DNA of 64,000 nucleotides, taken from assembly GCF_016808095.1 (NCBI RefSeq), contig NC_068976.1:34590371-34654370 (forward strand), in the 5' to 3' direction. Position 1 is the first letter of the stretch; the number at the start of each line of letters is the position of its first letter. Below are positions 31,077-42,841 of this stretch, piece by piece. Made by a program: the position numbers and the translations under genes. The notes below the pieces were generated by a model that saw only the letters and a list, made by a program, of their open reading frames with translations, was not told the origin of the DNA and did not search any database. The DNA comes from Vigna angularis. Lineage: Eukaryota; Streptophyta; Magnoliopsida; Fabales; Fabaceae.

Positions 31077-33110
31077 ATGGCCCATTTTCCCAACCATCGT
31101 GGATGGATGTACGACCGTTGTTATAGTGGAAGGAGAGGTTTGAAGGAATCTTTTGTGATCGGAGTTGAAGAGTTTGTGGAGACGGCCCGACGATATCAAT
31201 ATTATGCCCTTGATGTGGGGATTCGATGTCCATGCATGAAGTGCGAATGTACAAGGATTTTGAAAGATCATGATGTCAAACTTCACCTTTACCAAAAAGG
31301 GTTCATGCCTAATTACACGGTTTGGACATTTCATGGTGAAGAAATTCCTTCGACCTCCACTCCAACTGAAAAGCGGCTTGCATCAGGTTCGAATACTATT
31401 GTACATACATCTGAGATAGATCAATTTGCCTATATGCAAGAGATGGTCGACAATGCTCTTCGTCACCATGCTGAACAAGAAGCAAACGATATTCATGATG
31501 AAGAGCCTCCAAATGAAACCACTCAGAGGTTTTACAATTTACTGACAGAGGCAAATCTACCTGTATTTGAAGGTTCATCTGAGTCAAAATTGTTAGTGTG
31601 CATTAGACTCATGGCTGGGAAATCTAATTGGAACGTTCCCATTCAAGCAGTGGACTTCTATACAAAATTGATGTTAGATTTGACACCACTAATCAATTTT
31701 ATGCCGAAGAATTATTACCAAGCCAAAAAATGTGTTTCAAAGTTGGGATTGGAAGTCAAGAAGATTGATTGTTGTGTTAATGGATGTATGTTATTCTATG
31801 ACAATGACAGTGGCAAAAATGATGCATTGTTGGTTGAATGCAAGTTTTGTGGCTCACCTCGATATCATACGATGCATGCTGGACGGAGGCAAAAAAAACC
31901 AATTCCCTTAAAGTCGATGTTCTATTTGCCTATAATTCCAAGATTACAAAGAATGTTTACTTCAATGCAAACATCAGAACACATGACATGGCATGATGGT
32001 AACAAAACTAAAGGATTTTTGCGTCATCCTTTTGATGGTGAAGCTTGGAAGAACTTCAATCGTAAACATCCATCCTTTGCTAGTGAACCGCGTAACGTCA
32101 GACTTGGTCTATGCTCTGATGGGTTTACCCCGTACATTCAGGCGTCTGCATCACCATATTCATGTTGGCCCGTGATAGTTACCCCATACAATATACCACC
32201 TGAGATGTGTATGACAAAGCCTTATATGTTTTTATCGTGTATAATACTAGGTCCATCTAATCCCAAATCATTGATTGATGTTTATTTGGAGCCATTGGTT
32301 GATGATTTGAAGAAGTTATGGAATGGTGTTTGGACGTATGACGTTTCAAGGAAGCAAAATTTCCTTATGAGGGCAATCTTGATGTGGACTACTAATGACT
32401 TCCCAGCTTACGGCATGTTATCTGGTTGGAGCACGCATGGTCGATTAGCTTGTCCACATTGCATGGAACATACAAAGTCATTCCAATTGAGTTATGGCCG
32501 GAAAAGTAGTTGGTTTGACTGCCATTGACGGTTCTTGCCCATTGATCACCCCTTTAGAAGAAACAAAAAGGCATTTCGCAAAGGGCAAGTTGAAACAGAT
32601 ATGCCCCCGCCAAAGTTGACTGGATCACACGTTTGGAGATGAGTGAAAGACTATCCAAAAGTCACTGAATCTGGTCAGAATAGGATAGAAGGGTTTGGAG
32701 AATGACATAATTGGACTAAAAGAAGCATATTCTGGGAACTTCCCTATTGGAAAGACAACTTGCTAAGACACAACCTCGATGTCATGCACACAGAAAAGAA
32801 CTTCTTTGACAATGTCTTCAACACAGTTATGAATGTTATAGGTAAGACAAAAGATAATGAGAAAGCAAGAAAAGATTTACCTTTGTATTATGGACGAAAA
32901 GACTTAGAGTTGAAGGCGCAAGGTAACGACCGACTATTTAAACCAAAAGCAAATTACACCATGTCAAAAGACGAGGCAAGAATAGTGTGTGGATGGATCA
33001 AGGAGCTTAGAATGCCAGATGGATATGCTTCTAACTTGTCCAGATGTGCCAATTCTTCTCATGTCCATGTCTTAATCAATTGCAGTGAAGTTAAGCCGTA
33101 CCTTGAGTAT
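31077..33110 (+). pseudogene. TNPD/TNP2-type CACTA transposase (decayed)
   Basis: The likely start is the ATG at 31077, after a CACAG acceptor. Residues 1-90 match the transposase-associated domain (GWMYDRCYSGRRGLKE, IRCPCMKCEC). The En/Spm transposase core follows (MTWHDGNKTKGFLRHPFDGE, LGLCSDGFTPYIQ, CWPVIVTPYNIPPEMCM, GWSTHGRLACPHCM). Three in-frame stops then occur at 32526-32528 and near 32640 and 32704. Past them the same protein continues (NWTKRSIFWELPYWKDN, LRHNLDVMHTEKNFFDNVFN, WIKELRMPDGYASNL). Each stop sits where the family expects Arg or Trp, so each is one C-to-T or G-to-A change. The enzyme would cut and join transposon ends; this copy cannot make it full length. Confidence 0.9.
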
Positions 33111-33398
33111 GTCATCATCCATCTCTTATCTTTCCAACGACACAATTGTTATACACTAATGAATTTCATTTGTACCAGCTCATTTCTTGTAGCTGAGCAA
33201 GTCGCAGAAGGAAATACATATGCTAGAATACACTCTGAGTTTCCCCAATGGTTTAGAAATCAGGTCTGTAGTTTTTCCTACGGTTAGAAATCGGTTAATT
33301 TGACTCTTGCTTTTATAATTTTTTTAGTGTCTTTGTAGGTTTTTAATCAGGCATTAACTCCCACAATTCAAGAGTTAAGACATCTCTCGAATTGGCCA

Positions 33399-34124
33399 AT
33401 GAGATGTGTCAAAGAATGGCACACTTACTTCACCAATGGTTACAAATTCCATACACATGAATGGTCTAAAGGAAAGAAAACATCAAATTGTGGTGTGTAT
33501 GTGAAGGGCCTAACAGAGGGTTGTTATGATGATTTCTACGGCATCATTCATAAAATATATGAGCTAGAGTACAACAACACTACTTCTCCAAACAGAGTAG
33601 TACTTTTTTATTGTGAATGGTTTGATCCTTCTAGAGTTGATCCACGCTTTAATATTGTCGAACTCAACCAGAGATTAAGATATAAACCGTTTGATCCTTT
33701 CATTCTACCAACTAATGTCAGACAGGTTTATTATGTGCCATATCCACCATTCCGCAATATTGACAAGCGTGGTTGGGCCGTAGCAATACAAACCAAGCCT
33801 AGAGGTCGCATTGACTCAAATGTGGTTGAGGAAGATGTTGCCTACCAACTTGACCAAATGTCACAACCACGAGAAATTATTGAAGTTGAACGTATAACCG
33901 CATTGGTCGACCCTAATGGTGATGGAGATGATTTAGAAGCAACAATACAAGGTGATGAAGAACAAGAAGAAGAAGAACAAGAAGAAGAAGAAGAAGAAGA
34001 AGAAGAAGAAGAAGAACATGATGATGATGATGACGACGAAGAAGAAGAAGAAGATGATGATGATAATGACGATGATGAAGAAGAAGAAGAAGATGAAGAT
34101 GAAGATCATGATGACGACGATTAA
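33399..34124 (+). pseudogene. C-terminal part of the TNPD-type transposase (DUF4216 region and acidic tail)
   Basis: The open frame contains the DUF4216-type block of plant CACTA transposases ([39 protein letters not shown]) and ends in a run of about 60 Glu and Asp residues encoded by GAA and GAT repeats (33957-34122). Coding similarity resumes upstream at about 33340 ([20 protein letters not shown]). The normal DUF4218 stretch between 33110 and 33340 is missing or unrecognisable. Probably the 3' end of the same gene that starts at 31077. Confidence 0.8.
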
Positions 34125-34289
34125 ATGTTGGACATCTATTGTAGTAAATTGAACTATCATTTGAATAGAGTTATCTAAAATACCATCTTAAAAGTTGTAT
34201 GCAATTATTTATACATTGACTTTAAAAACCATTGATCTTTCCTTATTCATTTCTTTTTTTCCTTTATTTGTAACCATTTCAATGCAGTA

Positions 34290-36114
34290 ATGACAGGACA
34301 AGGTTCAGAACGTCCTGATAAAGGAAAGGGGGTAGCAAGGCCTAAAAAGAGGCAACGGCAGGCACCAAAGTATGTACTTAGGGTGCCTGCTAGACTACCT
34401 ACCATTGCTGCCCCCGGTACATCATCTGTGGGGCCTCCTCCTACCCCTACAATACAGCCTCTTACCCATGCAGTACACCCTTCTCCTACTCCTGCAGCAC
34501 ACCCTTCTACTACCCCTGCAGTAGACCCTCTTCCTCCTCCTGTGATTATAACCCCCACTCCTCCCCCTGTGGTTATTACCCCCACTCCTCTCCTTGACCC
34601 TACTTTTATACCTTCCTCATCTTCTATACCGCCTTCTGAGACTGTCACACCATCTGCTGGTCCAGATTCAAGTGGTGATGGTGAAGGTCTTGACCCGCTC
34701 CTCCATGATCGACCATGGATTGAGCCGTATGGTAAAGGGTAAGATTTTAATCTCTTCATATAATTTGATCTTTATACCTTACTGTAATTGAAATGACTTT
34801 TATTATGCAGGTTTATTCCATCTAGGGTTGCTTCCCAGGCCATCACACGTTCAATTAAGCAACAGTTTTTAAGTCCATGGCCTACTTGGGGAGCAATATC
34901 TGATGACGACAAAAAGCCATTCTGGGAGCGCTTTCAGGTGAACAATCAATTAAACTAATTGTCCCTCTTATTATTAGTATGTTCTGTAATCAATGTTTGT
35001 TCTCTTTATTGTTACAGATGAAGGTGTAGTGGAAACCTGAACATGAAACTCAGATACACAGAAATTTCCACATGAAAGCATCTCATCGGCTGTCAGAGAT
35101 GTTTAGGGATGCCCGCAATGCAGGACAACGCCCTTACTGGCTGGGTGAACAAATTTGGAACTCTTTACTGGCTCATTGGAATACAGTAGAGTTTCGCAAT
35201 AAGTGTGCCAAAGCCCAAAGGAACAGAGCATCTGAAAGGGGTGGCACCCTGCATACTGGTGGGTCGATCACCATTCATGAGCATGCCATTCGTATGGTAT
35301 AATTTCATTACTGCACTTTTTCTCTCATATATAAGTTATGTATTTTCTATTTCATATGTACATTTCTAATTCTAAATTATGTTACAGGCACAAGCTCTGG
35401 GACGTGCGGTCCATGTTGATGAGGTCTTTGCACAGACTCATGTAAGGAAGGACACTAATCAATTCGTTGATGAAAGATCTCGGAAGACTCATGTAAGCAA
35501 ATAACACTATTACTATTACTAATTTTTCATTTATGTTATTCTATCATTCCCTAACATTGCTTTTAATGTTTCAACAACAAGAATTTTCTACGAGACTTTC
35601 ACAGGTTAGATCTGAACATGAGTCAGCTCCTACACCGGATGATGCCAGTAATGCAGAAGATGACATCCGTAGGACACAGTGATGGATCGACATCGTTGGT
35701 GGGAAGAAAAAGGGACGAGTGTACGGTGCAGGACAACTTGCTGCAAACTATACAACATCGAGAGGAGGTACTCTGAAGCACCAACCTTCTTCTTCCACCA
35801 CTACTCCTAACGAGGTCGTTCTCCGCCTCACGCAGGCACTGCAACAACGTGACCAGGAGATCACTGATTTGAGAGCAGAGTTTACAAACTTTAAGGCCCT
35901 GGTCATGAGAGTGTTGCCTGGTACTTCACAGGATGAATTCAATATCCCTCCGACCCAGCCACAACCCTCCTCGTCACCCGCTGTCCCTCAGCAGCCCACA
36001 TCAGTCCAACCCTCATCAGTCCAACCCTCATCAATCCAACCCACACCAGTCCAACCATCTATAGAGGAGCAGGATGATGAAGATGGCTCTGATGATAACT
36101 ATGTACAGTATTAG
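34290..36114 (+). pseudogene. TNPA-like regulator of the CACTA element (Ptta/En/Spm type, decayed)
   Basis: Likely exons: 34290-34740, 34811-34937, 35021-35299, 35388-35492 and 35582-36114, each with GT/AG edges. Exon 1 is basic then Pro/Thr-rich. Exons 2-3 carry the family core (WGAISDDDKKPFWERFQ, HMKASHRLSEMFRDARNAG, RPYWLGEQIW, RASERGGTLHTGGSI). Exon 4 has HVDEVFAQTHVRKDT and exon 5 KKKGRVYGAGQLAANY, a coiled-coil-like QALQQRDQEITDLRAEF segment and a Ser/Pro/Gln-rich acidic end. Stops interrupt exon 3 (MKV stop WKPE) and exon 5 (RRTQ stop WIDIV). In En/Spm this protein binds the subterminal repeats and helps excision. Confidence 0.82.
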
Positions 36115-36429
36115 TTTCATTTTGTTATTAGTTGTTATAGAAACAATTGAATATTACAACATTTGGAGTTTACATCATTTGGATGTTAGATCAGTTGGAT
36201 GATTTGGATTTTAGAACATCATTATGTTACATTGTTATATGTTATTAATATGAATATGGATTAATGGATGTTCTATGGATATTATTGATCAATGATTGCA
36301 TCTTTGAGATGCACATTATGCAGGTGTGTATGTGCTTGAAAATTGTTATGCAGGTCTGTTTGTGTATGAAAATTGCTATGCAGGTCTGTTGTTGGTTTCA
36401 TAATAAATACAAATGTTTCTGACATCTCC

Positions 36430-36840
36430 CTCGAACTTACCGAAGGCTTTTGCCCTTCGACAAATTCCCACGTTCGCTGATTACCGAAGGCTTTTGCCCT
36501 TCGGTAATTACCGAAGCCTTCTACCCTTCAGAAATTACCGAAGGCTTTTGCCCTTCGGTAATTACCGAAGGCTTTTGCCCTTCGGTAATTACCGAAGGCT
36601 TCTGCCCTTCGAAAATTACCGAAGGCTTTTGCCCTTCGGTAATTACCGAAGGTTTCTGCCCTTTGGAAATTACCGAAGGCTTCTGCCCTTCGGTAATTAC
36701 CGAAGGGCGAAAGCCCTCGGTAAATGTTAGCGACAAAGGTATTACCGAGGGCTTTTGGGTCGTCGATAAGCCGTCTGTAAATGTCTTCTACCGACGGTTT
36801 TGGGCATTTTCCGAGGGCTTTTGACCTTCGGTAATGCCCT
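36430..36840. repeat. Right subterminal array: 27-bp palindromic repeats
   Basis: About ten consecutive 27-bp units of the form CCGAAGGCTTTTGCCCTTCGGTAATTA run from 36430 to 36735, then spaced variants (CCGAGGGCTTTTGG, CCGACGG) up to the terminus. Neighbouring units form TTCGGTAATTACCGAA palindromes. Because the period is divisible by three, all frames are open on both strands; these are not genes. Confidence 0.93.
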
Positions 36841-36857
36841 TCTTTTTTGTAGTGTTA

Positions 36858-39198
36858 ATATTTAAAATACCCCTATTAAGCCTATGAGTATTCGTGGTGA
36901 TTGTTGGTGATTTGTGGTTGTGTGATTAGTGGCGGTCTCCAATTATGTGATTGGTGGTGACCTCCGATGGTGTTAGAGTGTTTTCATATTAATTTGAATA
37001 TATTTTTTATTATATAATTTGGAATGTATTAAAAATAATCCTTCTAGATTTGGTGTTTCATAAGGTATTTTTGAATTAATTATTTCTTATTCAGGATTGG
37101 ATGTCCACCTGCACGCTTCTTCTCTTCTTCCTCTCCTATACTTCTTCACATTTTCAAAATCAAAATCCTACACATGGTTACATTTGCTTCTTATTCTCCC
37201 ATACTTTTTCATACTTTCTAAATCAAAATTGCACACTTCATTTTGATTGCTTCTTTTCCCTTCATTTTCTTCTTCTTCTACCATGATTCATATTTTCAAA
37301 ATAAAAACTCCATCCTATGTTTCATTTTTCAGGTGAGTGGAGATTTACATATATGAGGGACTCTTGAGATAAAAAAATAAAATACTATTGTTGGATCAAT
37401 AAACGCATGAACATCAATGGTAATAGTGTTAAAAGATCTATTAACAATATATATCAATGACGAATAAGAAGTCATTAATGTAAAAAGATGGATCGACAAA
37501 TTTGTAAACAAGAAAAAGGTTTTAACGACAATTTTGTGAGAATCATCATTAAAAGAAAAAAAAATCAAGGGAAATAAAGATGATTCTCTACTCAACACCG
37601 TCGAACATTCTTAAAGTGAAAAACAACGATGGTTGGACGGGGACTATTGTTAAAAGTTAAAAATTAGAAAGAAAACAACAAAACTTGGATAGAGAATCTT
37701 GTTAAAAATCAAAAACTGAAAATGAAACAACGACAGTTAGGCACCGAATCGTCGTTAAATTTGTCATTTTGTTAATGATATGGTGGTGTAGGAAGAAAAG
37801 AGGGAGGCGTAGGAAGAAACAACATGTTTGGATTACAGGAAAGATAAGTACAAATAAAGAGAATTAAGAATAAAGTTGATGAAAGTCGGTGAGTGACGTG
37901 ATAGATTTAATAGATTAGAAAAAAATTGTTTTAACTGATAAAATTGAATTTAAAGTCAGTGTAAATTATGTTAAAATGACATGTGAGTTATTATTTAAAA
38001 TACAAAAAACAAATGGTAAAATTATATATAAATAAAATGAGATTAATAGAATTTAAGTTGAAATGATTAGTTTAAATAAAATTAAGTAATATTTTGAATT
38101 GTCAAAATTATTTTAAATTGAAATGTGGTTGTTTGAAGTTAATATAATTTAAAATGGAAGTAATTTGTTAAAAGAATTGTATTATTTGGTGAAATAATTT
38201 AAATGAAATTGTTCGCTATAGAAATTGTTAACAATGATACTCAACTAACAAAACATTATAATAAATATAATAGATAATTATAAAAGCATTACATTAAATG
38301 AAATTGAGTTCATTCTATGTTAGATATATTTAATTGTCAAATGTCTTCAAAATATTACAATATATTATTAAGAAAGCACAAAAAAAAAATTTGTAACAAA
38401 GATTGAAGTCAATTGCTTTAATTCATATAAGCAATTGACCTATTCCAACAATATTGTGGAGGCATTCCCATAAGACATTTTGTATATGATAGGTGTGAGA
38501 AAAGTAAGTCGTAGCATTGTTCCATTATGTTTTCATGTTGAATGTTCATTGCTCCTAATATCTCTGAAATGTCACTTTTCGTATATTCAAGTTATGAGTT
38601 TTGATGCACTAGGTCGACTTTCTGATAAAGGGGGACATTTCTTCTTTCAATTGAAAGAACTTTTCGTAGTAGAGATTTTCTTCAAATGAGCATTTTCCGC
38701 CCCGTTACGTCAATGACACCATACAACTCAATTGTTAGGTTATCAAAGTGGAAATCAATGTCATTAATGACAAGGGCTTTCTTTTTTAACCTCGTGATGA
38801 GTATGTGATAAGGATTTTGCATATGGTGGTGATGGCCCAATGAGAGTCAAGGGTGAGTTGTTGCAATCCATGAGGTAAAATTTAAGTAGTGAAAATGTTA
38901 ATAATGGATTTGTAATCTAAATTATAATAGTTGTAAAAGTAAACAAAGGGAAATTAGAAGTAATTGAAAACTTAAACAAAAATAAGAAAAAAACGTTTAA
39001 TTCAAATAATATTAAAAACATACTTGATTAATATAATTCAGATAAAATAAAGTAAATAGAACAATGATTATTACTTATTCAATAGAGTCATGAAATTCAT
39101 AAACCCATTCTTTTAAATGGTGTCTATATTCATTAGACCTTTCGAAACCTCTGTTGACGATTAAGGTCAAATTAGCCAAACCATCTTCTACCCTTTTG
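36858..39198. other. AT-rich intergenic stretch
   Basis: No confident feature. A minus-strand frame at about 38690-38880 (around HHEVKKKALVINDIDFHFDN) looks protein-like but is short and isolated; I cannot name a family. Confidence 0.35.
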
Positions 39199-39203
39199 CA
39201 TAC

Positions 39204-40523
39204 TGATAACGGTTGAAAAACTGTTATTTTTATACTTAATTTTGATATTAAAAACAATCTTTACGACTTAGAAACTAGCTTGGAATCGTGTTTTTACTTA
39301 AGTTTTGGAAATAAGAGAGTTGGATGGGTTTTATGCTTGGTTTTCCTTGTTTTGGCAAGAATTAAGATGAATTAGATGAAATAATTTGAAGTAGTAAGGA
39401 GCTGGACTCAGGAAAGGAAGTAAAAGCGCACAAAAGAAGAGTCGCATTCACCGCTCAGCGCGACTTTCACCGCTCAGCGGCGTTCTGAAGCACCGCAGTC
39501 ACCGCTGAGAGCTAAAACTATAGCTGAGCGTCATTGTGAAGAGCCGCAGTTACTGCTGAGCGTCATTCTGAAGAGCCGCACTTACCGTTGAGCGGCAAAA
39601 GTGCCGCTGAGTGCCATTTTATTGGGCTTGAGCCTATTTTCTGTAATTCTTAATAAACTATATAAGGGTTTAGTCGGCCTAGGGTTAGTATCTTTGGACA
39701 GAAAGAGGCGAAATCACACTTTCTTCACCCTTTGGAGGAGGATTTTGGATGCAGAAGCTCCTTTCTTCAAATTCTAGGGTTCTATCTTTCATTCTTTCAT
39801 TGTTTTTCATCTAGTTTCACCATGTTTATGGTGAACTAAACCTCCATTGTTGTTGGGGAACGGATGTAATCCTTTGAAACTTTCATGTATTGAATTGGTT
39901 CTATATTTTATATGCTTTCTTCATTAATTGTTAGGGTTTTTCTTCTATACTTTATGCATACTTTGTTTAACTCATTCAATTGCATGATCATTGATGTTAT
40001 TTATATGGACACATATAGATACATCTAGACCTGAGGAAATTCTCCCAAGAGCAATATTACCCAGACATAGGGATATGAGGATTGGTTTTCTTTAAGCTTT
40101 TGTGCGAATGTAATGCATGAATAATTGCTAGGGAGACAAGACATTGTAAACTAGTGATTAGGCGTAGGCTTTCTTCATCGAGACATCGGGTTTAAGGTAA
40201 ATTAGAAAGTGACATTAACATTAATGAAGAAAGATGAATTCTTGAATACATGAGAGTGGATAGGATGAATCGGAAACCCCAACAACATCATCATTCCATA
40301 TTTTACATCAATCACTTTTGCTTCTTTCGATCCAATTGATCAACACACGCATTCATATTTATTTTTCAGTATTTGCATCTAAATCCACAAGATTTCGTTT
40401 ACAAGTCCAATTTAATCAACAAATCACATAACTGTTTAGGCCGTGAGTCCTTTGAGAAACGATACTTGGTCTTACCATTTATTATTACTTGATACGATTC
40501 GATACACTTGCCGAGTGTTAACA
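39204..40523 (+). repeat. Solo LTR of the element A/B gypsy family
   Basis: It begins TGATAACGGTTGAAAAACTG and ends CACTTGCCGAGTGTTAACA, the two ends of the LTR family at 3482-4770 in opposite orientation. It is flanked by a perfect 5-bp TSD, CATAC, at 39199-39203 and 40524-40528. No internal sequence is present, so unequal recombination between two LTRs removed the element body. At 39430-39610 it has its own version of the CCGCTCAGCG array. Confidence 0.93.
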
Positions 40524-40559
40524 CATACGTTCTTGTATGTTTTAAATACCCCACAAAAT

Positions 40560-41350
40560 GTATGATAATGTTTAAGCATCATATCACATTCCATCAGGCT
40601 AGACTGACTGATGGTACAAAGGGCCTTTCGGTGTAATGTTAACCTTATCGTGGACAAGAATTGTATGGTCTTCCTCATCATCATCTTCTTCCTAGTGGTC
40701 TATCCTTCCATGTTCATATGTTGTTCACATTTACAACATTCAATTTGCTCAACATTTTATGACCAAAGTAATGTGACCAATCTAGGAAGATGCATGCCTT
40801 AGGTAAAATTCACCCCAAAGTGAGTCATTATCTATGTTATCAAGTTGGGGTATGGAAGATGCATATTTTTGTCCCTATATTTGATTATGCATTGCATTAT
40901 GCGGTGCAACCAATTAATCAAAACATTATTTTCCAAGACCCACAACATAAACATGTTTTCCTAGGATAATTTTCAAAATTTTGACCTCGAGGAGCTGATA
41001 TATGAACAAAGACATTATGTAGGAGTTTATCATTGATATTCAAACTTCCTGCATTTATAATATTGCGACCCTGAAATTTTTGGTCTAACCATGGAGCTCA
41101 ATGTTGTTTGGTAGACATAGTCTATGTCTTCAAAGATATGAAGAAACAATTTTTTTTGACCTTGATAGTTAAGATTGCTAATAGTTAACAATTTCATAAG
41201 TGGGATCTTTTGAGCATTGTCCTATTAACCTCATTGAACATGTACCCTTGCTCAATCACTTTGAGGTTTTTGTAAAAAGCTTGAATGAGTTCATCATAGT
41301 AGAACCGAGTATATAGCATGAGAAACTATTGCAGACTTTAGAACACTAAG
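40560..41350 (-). pseudogene. Decayed plant-transposon-protein / gag-like gene remnant
   Basis: Broken minus-strand frames resemble the plant transposon-protein domain also seen at 57217-58290: a segment YDELIQAFYKNLKVIEQGYM at about 41240-41300, then NMFMLWVLENNVLINWLHRI near 40900-40960 and LPYPNLIT near 40840. Many stops and shifts. The identification rests on short motifs. Confidence 0.4.
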
Positions 41351-41389
41351 GAATCATGAGTAAGGAAAATGCATTACTTTTACGAGGAA

Positions 41390-41770
41390 ATTTTTTTTTT
41401 GGCATAAAGTTATCATTATATATACAAACCCATTCAATCCAGCGAATAGGTCATGAACCTCTTGCACCCTATCCTTTAGGGTCTTTTGCCGATTTTTAAC
41501 AATGTTTTTATTTATTCCAACCAATCCAAACTATCAAAGGAGGTCCACAATGTTATTATAAGCTTGTGTCGTCCAGCTACAATCAACTCGATTGCCTCAT
41601 CAACCATGGTCGTGAGTAGCCTAGAGTCCATTTTTGTTGTCCAATTAATAAACTCTTTGATTCCAACAGATGACTTTGGTAAAACACTCATGCCTCTATT
41701 CATGTTTTACCTATTGCAAGCACAACGTTTCAAAAAACAAACACAATGATACGTAAACATCCAACAAATA
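41390..41770 (-). pseudogene. Myb/SANT-like DNA-binding protein remnant
   Basis: The minus-strand frame contains INWTTKMDSRLLTTMVDEA (tryptophan start of a SANT-like helix), then NRQKTLKDRVQEVHDLFAGL, the order found in Myb/SANT-like proteins of plants. Stops follow at about 41400. Such proteins accompany PIF/Harbinger transposases, and the Harbinger nuclease remnant lies directly upstream on the same strand. Confidence 0.6.
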
Positions 41771-41829
41771 ATATAATGAGTTAATAAAATCCATAATAAC
41801 ATTTGTATACATTAAACTAAGCAATACAA

Positions 41830-42560
41830 CATCCTAATTATTTTTGCAGTATCTCCACATATTGTTTGGAATAACATCTCTAAGCCCAATATTTAATCAT
41901 CATCCCAATCTTTAGTGGCGAAGGTTGAATCTCTTGTTCCATCAACTCTCAATAAACTTCAACTACCAATGCCTTATCATTATCCATTCCACGAAGATAG
42001 TAGTGAAGAATATAGCAAGCTAACATAATATTTTTCATTGACTCCAATGACTAACATGGTGTAGTTTCACTAGCTATGATAGAAAATCATTTCTTTAAAA
42101 CACCAAACATCCTTTCGATTACATTCCTAAGTGATGCATGATGAAAACTAAACAACTCTCTTAGGTTTTCGGGGCCTCTTCCAGTGTACATTTTTAGGTG
42201 ATATATAATGTCAATACAATGTTATTATATTTGACTTTAACATAAATCCAACATCTCTCAAGTAGTATTGTCCTACAATAATTGTACTTAACATTATATT
42301 CAATAATTACTAAGTTAACATACATGAATTGCACCAAATTCCATGCAACTCACCTTCTAAAATATTCAATGGATCCTCTCTAATAAGGGTGTCCTCTAAA
42401 ATTCATGAATCAGATGTTGTTCCTTCTCACCCAGTTAAAACATGTGTAAATTTCATATTAAAAACGCAAACTAAAAATACGTTGTTGGCCAATATTTTCT
42501 TCCGCAAAAGTTAGGGGCTTATGCTTGTGGAACCTTAACACATACTTGAGTTGCATTTAT
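41830..42560 (-). pseudogene. PIF/Harbinger transposase (DDE nuclease) remnant
   Basis: Minus-strand fragments in family order: QYYLRDVGFMLKS at 42235-42273, GRGPENLRELFSFHHASLRN (about 42110-42190), VIERMFGVLKKWFSI (about 42070-42125), and SMKNIMLACYILHYYLRGMD (41995-42045). These correspond to the D-G-F, H-x-x-L-R-N and E-R-x-F-G motifs of the Harbinger nuclease. In-frame stops and frame changes separate the blocks. Together with the Myb/SANT remnant it marks a former Harbinger element whose ends I could not find. Confidence 0.72.
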
Positions 42561-42841
42561 TGCAGCTAAACAATCCTAAAGGGTAAAAAAATGTAGTGTA
42601 AATAATAGGTAATACATTATGTATGTGAAGTGACATTGTACATTGGAAGTTATTACCTCAATTCATTGTCTCACTTGTGCCAACTACTCACCTAGGATTG
42701 AACCTACCTCCATAATTTTTCAAGCAGTTTTTTCTAGTGGTCATGAATCATATGCATCATTTTAAGAGGATTGAAAAAGTGTTAGTGAAACCTAATACCG
42801 TAGCTCCTTGCTTGCCTGCTGTTGACAAGAGATAACTGAAG

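Larger units (their letters stand above)
24825..36854 (+). mobile_element. Complete CACTA (En/Spm) DNA transposon, 12,030 bp
   Basis: The left terminus is CACTACAGGAAATTC. The right terminus, read inversely, is CACTACAAAAAAGAAG. The element is flanked by a perfect 3-bp TSD, TTA, at 24822-24824 and 36855-36857, as expected for the superfamily. Palindromic subterminal repeats based on CCTTCGGTAATTACCGAAGG lie at both ends, most densely on the right. In order it carries a captured MADS-box exon (minus strand), about 5 kb of non-coding filler, a TNPD/TNP2-type transposase gene and a TNPA-like gene. Both transposase genes have premature stops, so the element could move only if helped by another copy. 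Confidence 0.95.

Noticed and set aside
33933..34160. Phe/Ile-rich minus-strand and Lys/Met-rich plus-strand frames
   Set aside because: Shadows of the GAA/GAT repeat that encodes the acidic tail of the transposase.
36413..36824. Open frames of 71-124 codons in several frames on both strands with repeating peptides
   Set aside because: The 27-bp palindromic array is free of stops in several frames; the repeated peptides are a by-product of the period being a multiple of three.
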